The notes below the pieces were generated by a model. It did not search any database, was not told the origin of the DNA, and worked only from the letters and a program-made list of their open reading frames with translations. From contig NZ_BLAF01000025.1 of assembly GCF_009687885.1 (NCBI RefSeq), forward strand, positions 1-55,080: a stretch of DNA of 55,080 bases, given 5' to 3'. Source of the stretch: Acrocarpospora pleiomorpha (lineage in GTDB: Bacteria > Actinomycetota > Actinomycetes > Streptosporangiales > Streptosporangiaceae). Positions 21,473 through 29,283 of the stretch are shown piece after piece (the stretch's first letter is position 1; every line of letters starts with the position of its first letter). Both the position numbers and the translations under genes were made by a program.

Positions 21473-23284
21473 GTGACCATTGAAGCCGCCAACGGAGTCG
21501 GCTCGGACGTGGACGGGGATGTTCGCGCGGGGGTTGGCGGTGATGTGTCCGCTGATGTGGTCGGGCGGGTGCTGGGGACGCAGTCGGCTTCGCCGCTGTC
21601 GTTCTGGGTGGGGCTGGCGCCGGGGAAGGTGGTGCAGCTCGACGATGTCGTGGTGACCCGGCGGGATGTGCCGGGATACGGGCCGGTGCTGGTGGCGGGG
21701 ATCGTGACCAAGGTCGAGGCGCGGCACGAGGGAGCCGCTTTCGACTCGGACGTCTTCCTGATCGCGGAGGGCAGCCTTCCGGCGGCGGTCGTGGAGGTGG
21801 CCGAGGTCAAGGTGACGCGGATCGAGCCGGAGGTGTTCGTGCCGCCGCTGCCGGGAGCGCTGGCATATCGGGCGCAGGGGGCCGAGCGGGACCAGGCGCT
21901 GTACTTCGACGTCATGGAACGCCGGGTGCCGATGGGTCTCGGGCGGGACGGGCTTCCGGCGTTCGTGAACTTCGACTTCCTGGACGGGACCCGCGGGGCG
22001 CACGTGTCGATCTCGGGCGTTTCCGGTGTGGCGACGAAGACGTCATTCGCCACGTTCTTGCTGTACTCGATTTTCAATTCGGGGATGCTCGGGGCGGAGG
22101 CCGCCAACACCAAGGCGCTGATCTTCTCGGTCAAGGGCGAGGATCTGCTGTTCCTCGACTACGACAACACCCGGCTGGACGACGTGGCCAGAGATCAGTA
22201 CGGGCGACTGGGCTTGCCCGCACGACCCTTCCGGAGCGTGCACGTCTTCGCGCCGCCACGGCCGGGAGACCCCAACGCGGTCCCGCACGTGTCGGCGCGC
22301 ACCCGCGGCGTGAGCGCGTTCTACTGGACGCTGGCCGACTTCGTCGAGCAGGAACTGCTGCGCTTCGTCTTCGCGGACGCCGACGACGAGCGCGCGCAAT
22401 ACAGCCTGCTCATCGGCCAGATGGCGGCCCGGTTGCGCGCCGCCGCCCAGCCCGCCGGAGACTCGGGAGCGATCAGGTTCGAAGACGGCCCGATCTGCCG
22501 GACCTACCAGGATCTGGTGGACTTCATCGACGACCGCCTCACCGACGAGGGCACCCGCGTCGCCTGGACCGGCGCCCCGATGCCGCTGGGCACGATCAAC
22601 GCCTTCCTGAGACGGCTCAGAACCTCCATCAGATCGTTGTCCCCGATCGTCCGGGGCGACCTGCCACCCGGCCGGCCGCACACGATCGCCACCTCCGACG
22701 CCCAGGTCTCCATCGTCGACCTGCACAATCTCCCCGAACGGGCGCAACGTTTCGTGGTCGGCGTCGTCCTGCGCGGCGAGTTCGCCCGCAAGGAGAGCAC
22801 GGGTTCGGCACGCCCGCTCCTGTTCGTCGTCCTAGACGAGCTCAACAAGTACGCGCCACGCGAAGGCGACTCCCCGATCAAGGAGATCCTCCTGGACGTC
22901 GCCGAACGCGGCCGATCCCTCGGCGTCATCCTGATCGGCGCCCAGCAGACCGCCTCCGAGGTGGAACGCCGAATCGTCGCCAACTGCGCCGTCCGCGTCG
23001 CCGGCCGCCTCGACCCCGCCGAAGCCGCCCGCGCCGAGTACGGCTGGCTGCCCCCCACCGCCAGGGAACGCGCCACCATCGCCAAACCCGGCACGATGTT
23101 CGTCGCCCAGCCCGAGATCCCCGTCCCGCTCGCCATCTCGTTCCCGTTCCCCGCCTGGGCCACCCGCCCGGCCGAAGCGGGCAACCCGCCACCCACGAGC
23201 AATACCCCATCCCGTCCGGCCTTGTCCGACCCGTTCGCGGGCTTAACCGCCGAAGCTCCTGAAGATGACATCCCGCCTTTCTAG
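21473..23284 (+). CDS. herA: HerA-type hexameric DNA translocase/ATPase
   Basis: A 603-aa protein. A HAS-barrel-like N-terminal domain (about 30-120, PLSFWVGLAPGKVVQLDDVV) is followed by the FtsK/HerA RecA-like core. The P-loop is GVSGVATKTS (about 185); Walker B is LLFVVLDELNKYAP; the sensor region is LIGAQQTASEVERRIVANCA. HerA pumps DNA into the NurA nuclease and works with Mre11-Rad50 in archaeal end resection, and all four partners are encoded consecutively here. GTG 21473 has GGAGGGGG upstream. GTG 21428, with TACGCT six bases upstream, is in frame and may mark the transcription start or a leaderless start. The C-terminal tail is Pro-rich. Confidence 0.82.
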   Translation: MTIEAANGVGSDVDGDVRAGVGGDVSADVVGRVLGTQSASPLSFWVGLAPGKVVQLDDVVVTRRDVPGYGPVLVAGIVTKVEARHEGAAFDSDVFLIAEGSLPAAVVEVAEVKVTRIEPEVFVPPLPGALAYRAQGAERDQALYFDVMERRVPMGLGRDGLPAFVNFDFLDGTRGAHVSISGVSGVATKTSFATFLLYSIFNSGMLGAEAANTKALIFSVKGEDLLFLDYDNTRLDDVARDQYGRLGLPARPFRSVHVFAPPRPGDPNAVPHVSARTRGVSAFYWTLADFVEQELLRFVFADADDERAQYSLLIGQMAARLRAAAQPAGDSGAIRFEDGPICRTYQDLVDFIDDRLTDEGTRVAWTGAPMPLGTINAFLRRLRTSIRSLSPIVRGDLPPGRPHTIATSDAQVSIVDLHNLPERAQRFVVGVVLRGEFARKESTGSARPLLFVVLDELNKYAPREGDSPIKEILLDVAERGRSLGVILIGAQQTASEVERRIVANCAVRVAGRLDPAEAARAEYGWLPPTARERATIAKPGTMFVAQPEIPVPLAISFPFPAWATRPAEAGNPPPTSNTPSRPALSDPFAGLTAEAPEDDIPPF

Positions 23285-23440
23285 GCTGTTCATCGTCGGC
23301 GCGGCAGGGCGGCGACCCGACCCGCGACCCCGATGCCAGACCGCGACACAGAGGTTCGAAGGAGTTTTGAGCCCGCTACCACGGGTGAGGACAGTCGTCT
23401 TCTCCCTTCCAGCCGATCAGTTCGCAGCACGAGGAGTCCG

Positions 23441-24595
23441 ATGAAGATCCTTCACACCGCCGACTGGCACGTGGGCAAGGTGCTCAAAGGGCGTGCGCGG
23501 CTGGACGAACATCGGGCGGTGCTGCGCGAACTGGTAGGAATCGCACGCTCTGAGGATGTTGACGCGGTCATCGTGGCGGGGGACGTGTTCGACACCTCGG
23601 CGCCCACGCCGGAGGCGCAGGCCCTGGTCATGCCCGCGCTGATGGCGCTACGCGAGGACGGCCGCCAGGTGGTGGTCCTGGCGGGCAACCACGACAATCC
23701 GTACCTGCTGGATGTGTACCGGCCGGTGCTCGGGGCGCTGGGCATCCAGGTGCTGGGCACATTCCGGCGCCCGGACCGGGGCGGAGTGATCACCTTCACG
23801 GCCCGTTCCGGTGAGCCGGTACGGCTGGCGGTGTTGCCGTTCCTGTCCCACCGGCACGTGATCCGCGCCGCCGAGGCGCTGACCGGCACCGCCGCCGAGC
23901 ACAACCGCGACTACGCCGAACGATTCGGGCAGCTCGCCGCCGCGATGACGGCCGATTTCACCGCCGACACCGTCAACCTGGTGACCACCCACGGCACCCT
24001 GCCCGGCGGCCGCTTCGGCGGCGGCGAACGCGAGGCCCAATCGATCTTCTCCTACTACTTCGAGGCCACCGCGTTCCCGTCCACCACCCAGTACGCCGCA
24101 CTGGGTCACCTGCACCGTCGCCAGCAGATGCCGGGCCCCTGCCCGATCTGGTACAGCGGCTCCCCGATCGCCGTCGACTTCGGCGAGGAACGCAACACCC
24201 CCGGCGCGCTCCTGGTCACGGTCGAACCCGGCAGCCCCGCCGTGGTCCGCGAGGTCTCGATCACTTCGGCTCGCGCCCTGGCCACCGTGACCGGCACCCT
24301 CGGCGAACTGGAGGCGATGGCGCCCGACCTGACCGAGACCTGGCTTCGCGTGATCGTGGCCGAGAAACCCCGCCCCGGCCTGGCCGACATTGTCCGCGAA
24401 CTCCTGCCCGGCGCCCTCCAGGTCGACCTTCACGAACAGTTCCGGCCCACTCAGGCGAGGCGGCGCGACAGCGACACGGGCCCGGCCTCGCGCGGCCCGC
24501 GGGACCTGTTCCGCGACTATCTCGGCGCCACCGGCCGCGACGATCCCCGCGTAGCCGCCCTCTTCGACCGTCTACACGACGAGGTGACGAGTTGA
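23441..24595 (+). CDS. sbcD: Exonuclease SbcCD subunit D (Mre11-type)
   Basis: A 384-aa metallophosphoesterase with all five Mre11 motifs: MKILHTADWHVGK, VAGDVFDTSAPT, VLAGNHDNPYLLD, VTTHGTLPGG and GHLHRRQQMP. These bind two manganese ions and cleave DNA ends and hairpins with SbcC. The C-terminal capping domain follows to residue 384. ATG 23441 has GAGGAG upstream; the longer frame from 23333 lacks one. A 156-bp gap separates it from herA. The last codons (DEVTS stop) are the source of the tandem repeats that fill the space before sbcC. Confidence 0.92.
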   Translation: MKILHTADWHVGKVLKGRARLDEHRAVLRELVGIARSEDVDAVIVAGDVFDTSAPTPEAQALVMPALMALREDGRQVVVLAGNHDNPYLLDVYRPVLGALGIQVLGTFRRPDRGGVITFTARSGEPVRLAVLPFLSHRHVIRAAEALTGTAAEHNRDYAERFGQLAAAMTADFTADTVNLVTTHGTLPGGRFGGGEREAQSIFSYYFEATAFPSTTQYAALGHLHRRQQMPGPCPIWYSGSPIAVDFGEERNTPGALLVTVEPGSPAVVREVSITSARALATVTGTLGELEAMAPDLTETWLRVIVAEKPRPGLADIVRELLPGALQVDLHEQFRPTQARRRDSDTGPASRGPRDLFRDYLGATGRDDPRVAALFDRLHDEVTS

Positions 24596-24770
24596 CACGC
24601 CAGATCCGTCCGCACGACGAGGTGACGAGGCTGATGCGCGCGATTCGGCTGCGCGATGCGTTGATGAGCCCGGTCCGGCCGCAGGACGGGGTGACGAGCT
24701 GATGTCTGCGATTCGGTTGTGCGACGAGTTGACCCGCCCGGTCCGATCGCGTGACGAGGTGACGAGCTGA
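24578..24770 (+). repeat. Tandem repeats of the sbcD-sbcC junction forming 22-codon mini-ORFs
   Basis: GACGAGGTGACGAG or a one-base variant occurs at 24578, 24616, 24685 and 24753. ATG starts followed by a version of the sbcC opening occur at 24634, 24702 and 24770, exactly 68 bp apart. Each of the first two ATGs opens a 22-codon ORF (MRAIRL...DGVTS and MSAIRL...DEVTS) ending in TGATG, which overlaps the next ATG. Each unit therefore joins the sbcC start to the sbcD end. Confidence 0.8.
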
Positions 24771-27415
24771 TGCGTCCGATTCGGTTGTACCTGGAGAATT
24801 TCGGCAGCTTCCGCGAACCGGTCGAGGTCGACTTCGCCGACGTCGACTATTTCGCCCTGGTCGGCGCCACGGGCTCCGGCAAGAGCACCGTGATCGACGC
24901 CATCTGCTTCGCCCTGTACGGCACCGTCCCCCGCTGGGGCAAGGAGAACGTGGTCGCCTACGCGCTCGCCCCTTCGGCCACCTCCGGCAGGGTGGCTCTG
25001 GTCTTCGAGGTGTCCGGCCGCCGTCACGGTGTCGTGCGCACGTTGCTCCGGGACGCCAAGAACAGTGTCCGCACCAAGGAGGCCAGGCTCGACGAGCTGG
25101 ATCCCGGCGTGCCGCCCGCCTCGCCGATGACCGACCTGCTGGCCAAGGTGACGAACGCGGTCGCGGAAGGGGAGAACGTCACCGTTGAGGTCCAGCGCAT
25201 CACCGGCCTCGAATACAAGTTCTTCACCCAGTGCGTGGTCCTCCCGCAGGGCCGCTTCGCCGAATTCCTGCACGCCCAGCCCCGCGACCGGCAAGACCTC
25301 CTCGTCCAGCTGCTGGACGCCGAAGTCTACGAGCGGATCCGGCAGCGCGCGGTCCGCGAGGAGGACACCGCCAAACAGCACGCCACCTTCGCCCGCAACG
25401 AACTCAACCGCCTGTCCGGAGCCGACGAACCGGCCGAGCGCGCCGCGACCGACCGCCTGGCGGCCCTGAAAGAGCTGACGTCCCGCGTCGGCGACGACCT
25501 GGCGGCCCTGACCGCCCACGACGAGACCGTACGCCGCCTCCAGGAGGAGCAGCGGACCGCGGCGGGCGCCCTGGCCACACTGACCCGTCTGACCATGCCC
25601 GGCGATGTGCCCGGCCTGGCCGAGGGACTGCGATCCGCCGAGGAGGCGGTAGGAGCGGCGACCACCACCGTCACCACCCTGGAGGAGGCGGAACAGCTCG
25701 CGGACAGGAGCCTCGCCGACCTGGGCGACCGGTCCGCGCTGACAGAACGTGGCAGCCTGCTGGAACAGTACCTACGCGTCGCCGCTCAGGCGCTCCAGGC
25801 ACGCGCCGACGCGGACCAGGCCACCTCGACACTCCCCGCCCTCGTCGAGCGAACCACGGCAGCTGAACGCGCCCTGACCGACGCCGAGCAGGAACGCGAT
25901 CGCCTGCGAACGGCACACGCCGGCGCCGAAGTGGCCCACAGCATCGTCGTAGGAGCACCCTGCCCCACCTGCCTCCGCCCAGTGACCGAACTCCCGCACC
26001 ACCCCGCCCTCGCAGGCCTCAGCACCGCCGAGGGCACCGTCAGATCCGCCCGCAAACACGCCGAAGACGCCCGCTCCCACCACGGCAGAGCAACCGCGGA
26101 AGCAGACCTCCTCACCCGCCACGCCAACAAACTAACCACCGAACTATCCGACCTCTCCCGAAAAGTCACCACAAAAGCCCACGAGCCCCGGCCTGCGTAT
26201 GAGCCCCGGCCGGGGGACGGGCCGATGCCTGTGGATGGGCCCATGCCTGTGCACGAGTCCCGGCCTGTGGGTGGGCTCACGTCTGGGGATGGGCCTCTGG
26301 GTGCGGGCAGGGTCGCGCGCGGGGATGCGGCCGCTCGTGCGGGGGAGGCCGCAAGGATCGGTGAGATGGCGCGGGTGGAGTTGGGGGAGATCACTCGCAA
26401 ACTTCAGGCTTTCGATGAAGCGGGCAGGCAGGTGACGGCCGCGCGGCAGCGGACTCGGCAGGGGAGGGCGGCGCTCGCGGCGGCCGAACGGGCCGCCGCG
26501 GGGTTGCGCGGCAGGGTCGAGCAGGCGTGGCGGGAGCTGGAGGCGGCACGGGACACGGTGGCGGGGTTCCGGCCGCCGCCGGTGGAGCGGGCGGACATCC
26601 ATCGGGGCTGGGCGGCGCTGCTGGCCTGGCGTGACCAGGCGGCGGAGGCGGAACGGGAGGCGGGACGGGCACGCGGGGAACGGCTGGCCGAGGCCCTGCG
26701 CGTTCGGGATGGGGAACGGGCCGAGCTGGTGGCCCGGCTTGGGGAGCATGAGCTCGTGGTGCCACCGGACTTCACGCCGATGCGGATCGGGCAGGCGCTG
26801 GCCACCACGGTGGCGCAGGCGGAGAGCAGGCTGGAGCGGATCCGGGAGGCTCGGGAGCGGGCCAGGCAGCTGGCCCAGGAGGTGGCCGACCGGGACGAGG
26901 AGGCCAGGGTCGCGCACGAGCTGTCCCTGCTGCTGCGGGCCAACCAGTTCGAGCGCTGGTTGTGCGCGGAAGCCCTGGAACTGCTGGTCGCCGCCGCCTC
27001 CGACACCCTCCGGGACCTTTCCGACGGTCAGTACGAGCTGGTTCTGGGCGGCAAAGGCGAGATCGAGGTGGTCGACTACGCCGAAGCCGGTCTGCGGAGA
27101 AACGCGCGGACGCTCTCCGGCGGTGAAACCTTCCAGGCCGCCCTCGCCCTGGCACTCGCCCTGTCCGACCAAGTCGCGGGCCTGGCCGCCTCCGCCGCCC
27201 GCAGCCTCGACTCGATCTTCCTCGACGAAGGCTTCGGCACCCTCGACCCCGCCACCCTCGACACCGTCGCCACCACCCTGGAACGCCTGGCCTCCAGCCA
27301 CGAACGCATGATCGGCGTCGTCACCCACGTCCCCGCCCTAGCCGACCGCGTCCCGACACGCTACGAGATCACCCGCGACCAAACCGGCTCCCACGTCCAA
27401 AGGACCACAAGATGA
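24770..27415 (+). CDS. sbcC: Exonuclease SbcCD subunit C (Rad50-type SMC ATPase)
   Basis: An 881-aa protein. The N-terminal ATPase half starts MRPIRLYLENFGSF with Walker A GATGSGKST (32-40). Long coiled coils flank the zinc hook CPTC (Cys398/Cys401). The C-terminal half carries signature LSGGE and Walker B SIFLDEGFGTLD. It binds DNA ends with SbcD and drives ATP-dependent resection. The protein is short for SbcC (often about 1000 aa), with short coils. Residues 472-513, in the returning coil, are a Pro/Gly-rich run encoded by an 18-bp tandem repeat. Its ATG overlaps the stop of the last mini-ORF. Confidence 0.92.
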   Translation: MRPIRLYLENFGSFREPVEVDFADVDYFALVGATGSGKSTVIDAICFALYGTVPRWGKENVVAYALAPSATSGRVALVFEVSGRRHGVVRTLLRDAKNSVRTKEARLDELDPGVPPASPMTDLLAKVTNAVAEGENVTVEVQRITGLEYKFFTQCVVLPQGRFAEFLHAQPRDRQDLLVQLLDAEVYERIRQRAVREEDTAKQHATFARNELNRLSGADEPAERAATDRLAALKELTSRVGDDLAALTAHDETVRRLQEEQRTAAGALATLTRLTMPGDVPGLAEGLRSAEEAVGAATTTVTTLEEAEQLADRSLADLGDRSALTERGSLLEQYLRVAAQALQARADADQATSTLPALVERTTAAERALTDAEQERDRLRTAHAGAEVAHSIVVGAPCPTCLRPVTELPHHPALAGLSTAEGTVRSARKHAEDARSHHGRATAEADLLTRHANKLTTELSDLSRKVTTKAHEPRPAYEPRPGDGPMPVDGPMPVHESRPVGGLTSGDGPLGAGRVARGDAAARAGEAARIGEMARVELGEITRKLQAFDEAGRQVTAARQRTRQGRAALAAAERAAAGLRGRVEQAWRELEAARDTVAGFRPPPVERADIHRGWAALLAWRDQAAEAEREAGRARGERLAEALRVRDGERAELVARLGEHELVVPPDFTPMRIGQALATTVAQAESRLERIREARERARQLAQEVADRDEEARVAHELSLLLRANQFERWLCAEALELLVAAASDTLRDLSDGQYELVLGGKGEIEVVDYAEAGLRRNARTLSGGETFQAALALALALSDQVAGLAASAARSLDSIFLDEGFGTLDPATLDTVATTLERLASSHERMIGVVTHVPALADRVPTRYEITRDQTGSHVQRTTR
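26183..26308 (+). repeat. Seven-unit 18-bp tandem repeat inside sbcC
   Basis: Seven consecutive 18-bp units in frame encode EPRPAY, EPRPGD, GPMPVD, GPMPVH, ESRPVG, GLTSGD and GPLGAG. The first five are clear copies; the last two are diverged. The phase matches the reading frame, so copy-number change would not break the protein. Confidence 0.8.
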
Positions 27416-27476
27416 GCACCACCCCGTATCGGCCTGGTTTGGGTCTTGTTCGAAAGGCTGGCAGTTGAGCACTACC
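27412..27476 (+). repeat. Duplicated nurA start with an 18-codon mini-ORF
   Basis: ATGAGCACCACC at 27412, overlapping the sbcC stop, is repeated as TTGAGCACTACC at 27465, 53 bp later. The first copy opens an 18-codon ORF (MSTTPYRPGLGLVRKAGS) whose TGA overlaps the second copy, the nurA start (MSTTLRRPGFTV). Each copy has a weak ribosome site (AAGGA, AAAGG). Confidence 0.7.
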
Positions 27477-28445
27477 TTGCGGCGGCCGGGGTTCACCGTC
27501 GATCCGTGGGATCCGGGGTATGCGGCGGCGGTCGCGGTTGAGGCGATGGCTGAGCTTGAAGGGAGCTCGGCGGAGCTTGATCTGGAGGTTGAGGTTCCGG
27601 CCGATCAGTGGCGGCCGATCACGCCCGCGCCGGGAACCGCGGCTCCCAAGGTGCTGCTGATCGCTGACGGGGTGCGCAGGATCGACGCGCGGGTGTGGGT
27701 GGACGGAGCGCCGGGGGAGATGCCGGCGGCCGGGATCGCGGCGTCGTACGCGGCCGGGATCGTGCGGTGTGTCCCGGGGGGTGACACGCCCGCGTCGCTC
27801 GCCGCTGTCGAGGTGCGGCGGGCGTTGTTCAGCTCGGCGCCGAGCGCACCGGAGGCGGCCACCGACCTTGCCGTCTACCAGGCGGAACAGAGCGGTGACG
27901 GAGGATTGGACGACCTGTCCCTGGCGTTGCAGCGCCGCCTGACCGAACTTGAGGTGACTCTCGCGATCAACTATCGCGCCGAATCGGGCGAGGACGACCT
28001 GCTGCTCGTGGACGGTCCACTGCGCGGACGCACCCACCTGCCCAGAACCGTCGGGTACGTCAAGACGCACCACACGTCATACCTGCCGAAACCGCAGGCG
28101 GCCGTGGTGCCCGCCCTCACCAGCGGGCAGCGCACGCCGGTCTTCCGAATGGGAACCAGCTGGCAACGCCACGCCTGGTACGTGAAATTGCCCGTGCGCT
28201 CGCAAGCGCCCTGGGCGGGCATCGCGCGCTGTGAGGCCGGAGCCGACCTATCCGGCCCCGAGGTCGCGGCCCTCGCCGACGCGATCACGCTGGTACTGCC
28301 CTCACTCGCGGGAGTCGACTACAAGGACCCCCGAGCACCACAGAACCTGGTGCCGATCGGCGGCCTGGAAAAACTCCTCCGCCACCACCTCGGCGACCCC
28401 GGCCTGCTCTACCGAGCCCTACGCTCGGCGGCAACCAGGTCCTGA
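27465..28445 (+). CDS. nurA: NurA-like 5'-to-3' nuclease, partner of HerA
   Basis: A 326-aa protein. Two NurA-type acidic motifs are visible: LLIADGVRRIDARVW (Asp68-Gly69, where archaeal NurA has a catalytic DGS) and LLLVDGPLRGRTHLPRTVGY followed by VKTHHTSYLP (Asp183, matching the DG-x-L ... G-x-x-K element). The C-terminus (NLVPIGGLEKLLRHHLGDPG) occupies the place of the last family motif. NurA chews DNA fed by HerA. Its position as fourth gene after herA, sbcD and sbcC supports the call more than the sequence alone. The start is TTG 27465, coupled to an upstream mini-ORF. Confidence 0.72.
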   Translation: MSTTLRRPGFTVDPWDPGYAAAVAVEAMAELEGSSAELDLEVEVPADQWRPITPAPGTAAPKVLLIADGVRRIDARVWVDGAPGEMPAAGIAASYAAGIVRCVPGGDTPASLAAVEVRRALFSSAPSAPEAATDLAVYQAEQSGDGGLDDLSLALQRRLTELEVTLAINYRAESGEDDLLLVDGPLRGRTHLPRTVGYVKTHHTSYLPKPQAAVVPALTSGQRTPVFRMGTSWQRHAWYVKLPVRSQAPWAGIARCEAGADLSGPEVAALADAITLVLPSLAGVDYKDPRAPQNLVPIGGLEKLLRHHLGDPGLLYRALRSAATRS

Positions 28446-28505
28446 TACGTCGGGTACCGCGATGGCCACTGACCGTCCTCATTGCCGGGGTCGGCGAGAG
28501 CGTTC

Positions 28506-28550
28506 GGCCCTCGCACGGCAAACGTGTCCGCAGGGCCGTGGATGCCGTGC
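28506..28550. terminator. Possible terminator between the convergent nurA and isochorismatase genes
   Basis: Two mutually exclusive pairings are possible: 28506-28511 with 28532-28537 (6 bp) or 28513-28519 with 28544-28550 (7 bp). Both are perfect but have long loops and no T run. The position between convergent stops is right. Confidence 0.3.
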
Positions 28551-28563
28551 CCGCAGCCCGAAC

Positions 28564-29271
28564 TCACGGCGATTCGATGGCGATCGGCTCGTGATCTTGT
28601 GTGGGTCCTTCGGAGGCCGGCGTCGAGTCGTCCGAGCGTGCCAGAGCCTCGATGATCTCGAGGGCCGGCAGGACCGTGGCGCAGCGGTCGGCGGCGTACT
28701 TGAGGGCCATCCGGTGGTGCTCGGCGGAGAAGTCGGCGACCGCGTCGGAGACCAGGAAGGCCTGGACGTCGCCCATGAAGGCCTCGCAGACCGTCATCAG
28801 ACAGCCGATGTGGGCGTACACACCGGTCACGATCAACTGGTCGCGTCCCGTTTTGGTGAGGATGTCGCGGAGCTCAGTGCGGTGGAAGGCGCTGTAGCGC
28901 CACTTCACCAGCCGGATGTCGGACGGGCCGGGCGTGAGAGCGGGGATGATGTCCTGGCCGTGGCGGCCGGGGCCGATGCCGGGGCCCCAGAAGTCCTGGA
29001 GCAGGCCGCGCTGGCTCGTCGTCTGACCGCCGGGCTGGGCGGAGTAGACGACCGGCACGTCGAGCCGCCAAGCCGTCTCGCGGAGTTCGGTGATGCGGGC
29101 GATGGCGTCGCTGATCGGGGCGGTGTTCTGCGGGAAGGCCTCGACGAAATAGTTCTGCATGTCGTGGATGAGCAGCAGCGCCCGCTGCGGATCGGGGGTC
29201 CAGGTCACCCTGTTGGCGGGGAGCTCCTGCGGGCCGGGCATGGGGTAGGGGGCGATGGCGGGGATGGCCAC
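28564..29271 (-). CDS. dhbB: Isochorismatase (DhbB/EntB type, without aryl carrier domain)
   Basis: A 235-aa cysteine-hydrolase-fold enzyme converting isochorismate to 2,3-dihydro-2,3-dihydroxybenzoate and pyruvate. LLLIHDMQNYFVEAF holds the catalytic Asp, VKWRYSAFHRTEL the Lys region and TGVYAHIGCLMT the Cys, close to EntB. EntB and DhbB are about 285-310 aa because a C-terminal aryl carrier protein is fused. Here the tail is short and acidic, and the carrier is a separate gene across the divergent promoter. GTG 29271, 12 bp after the ligase gene. Last gene of the iron-controlled DHB operon. Confidence 0.92.
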   Translation of the reverse strand: MAIPAIAPYPMPGPQELPANRVTWTPDPQRALLLIHDMQNYFVEAFPQNTAPISDAIARITELRETAWRLDVPVVYSAQPGGQTTSQRGLLQDFWGPGIGPGRHGQDIIPALTPGPSDIRLVKWRYSAFHRTELRDILTKTGRDQLIVTGVYAHIGCLMTVCEAFMGDVQAFLVSDAVADFSAEHHRMALKYAADRCATVLPALEIIEALARSDDSTPASEGPTQDHEPIAIESP

Positions 29272-29283
29272 GACTGTCCTCTC

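Noticed and set aside
26183..26308. The Pro/Gly run in SbcC as a frameshifted segment
   Set aside because: The frame stays open on both sides, the 18-bp unit matches the codon phase, and Walker B lies in the same frame downstream.
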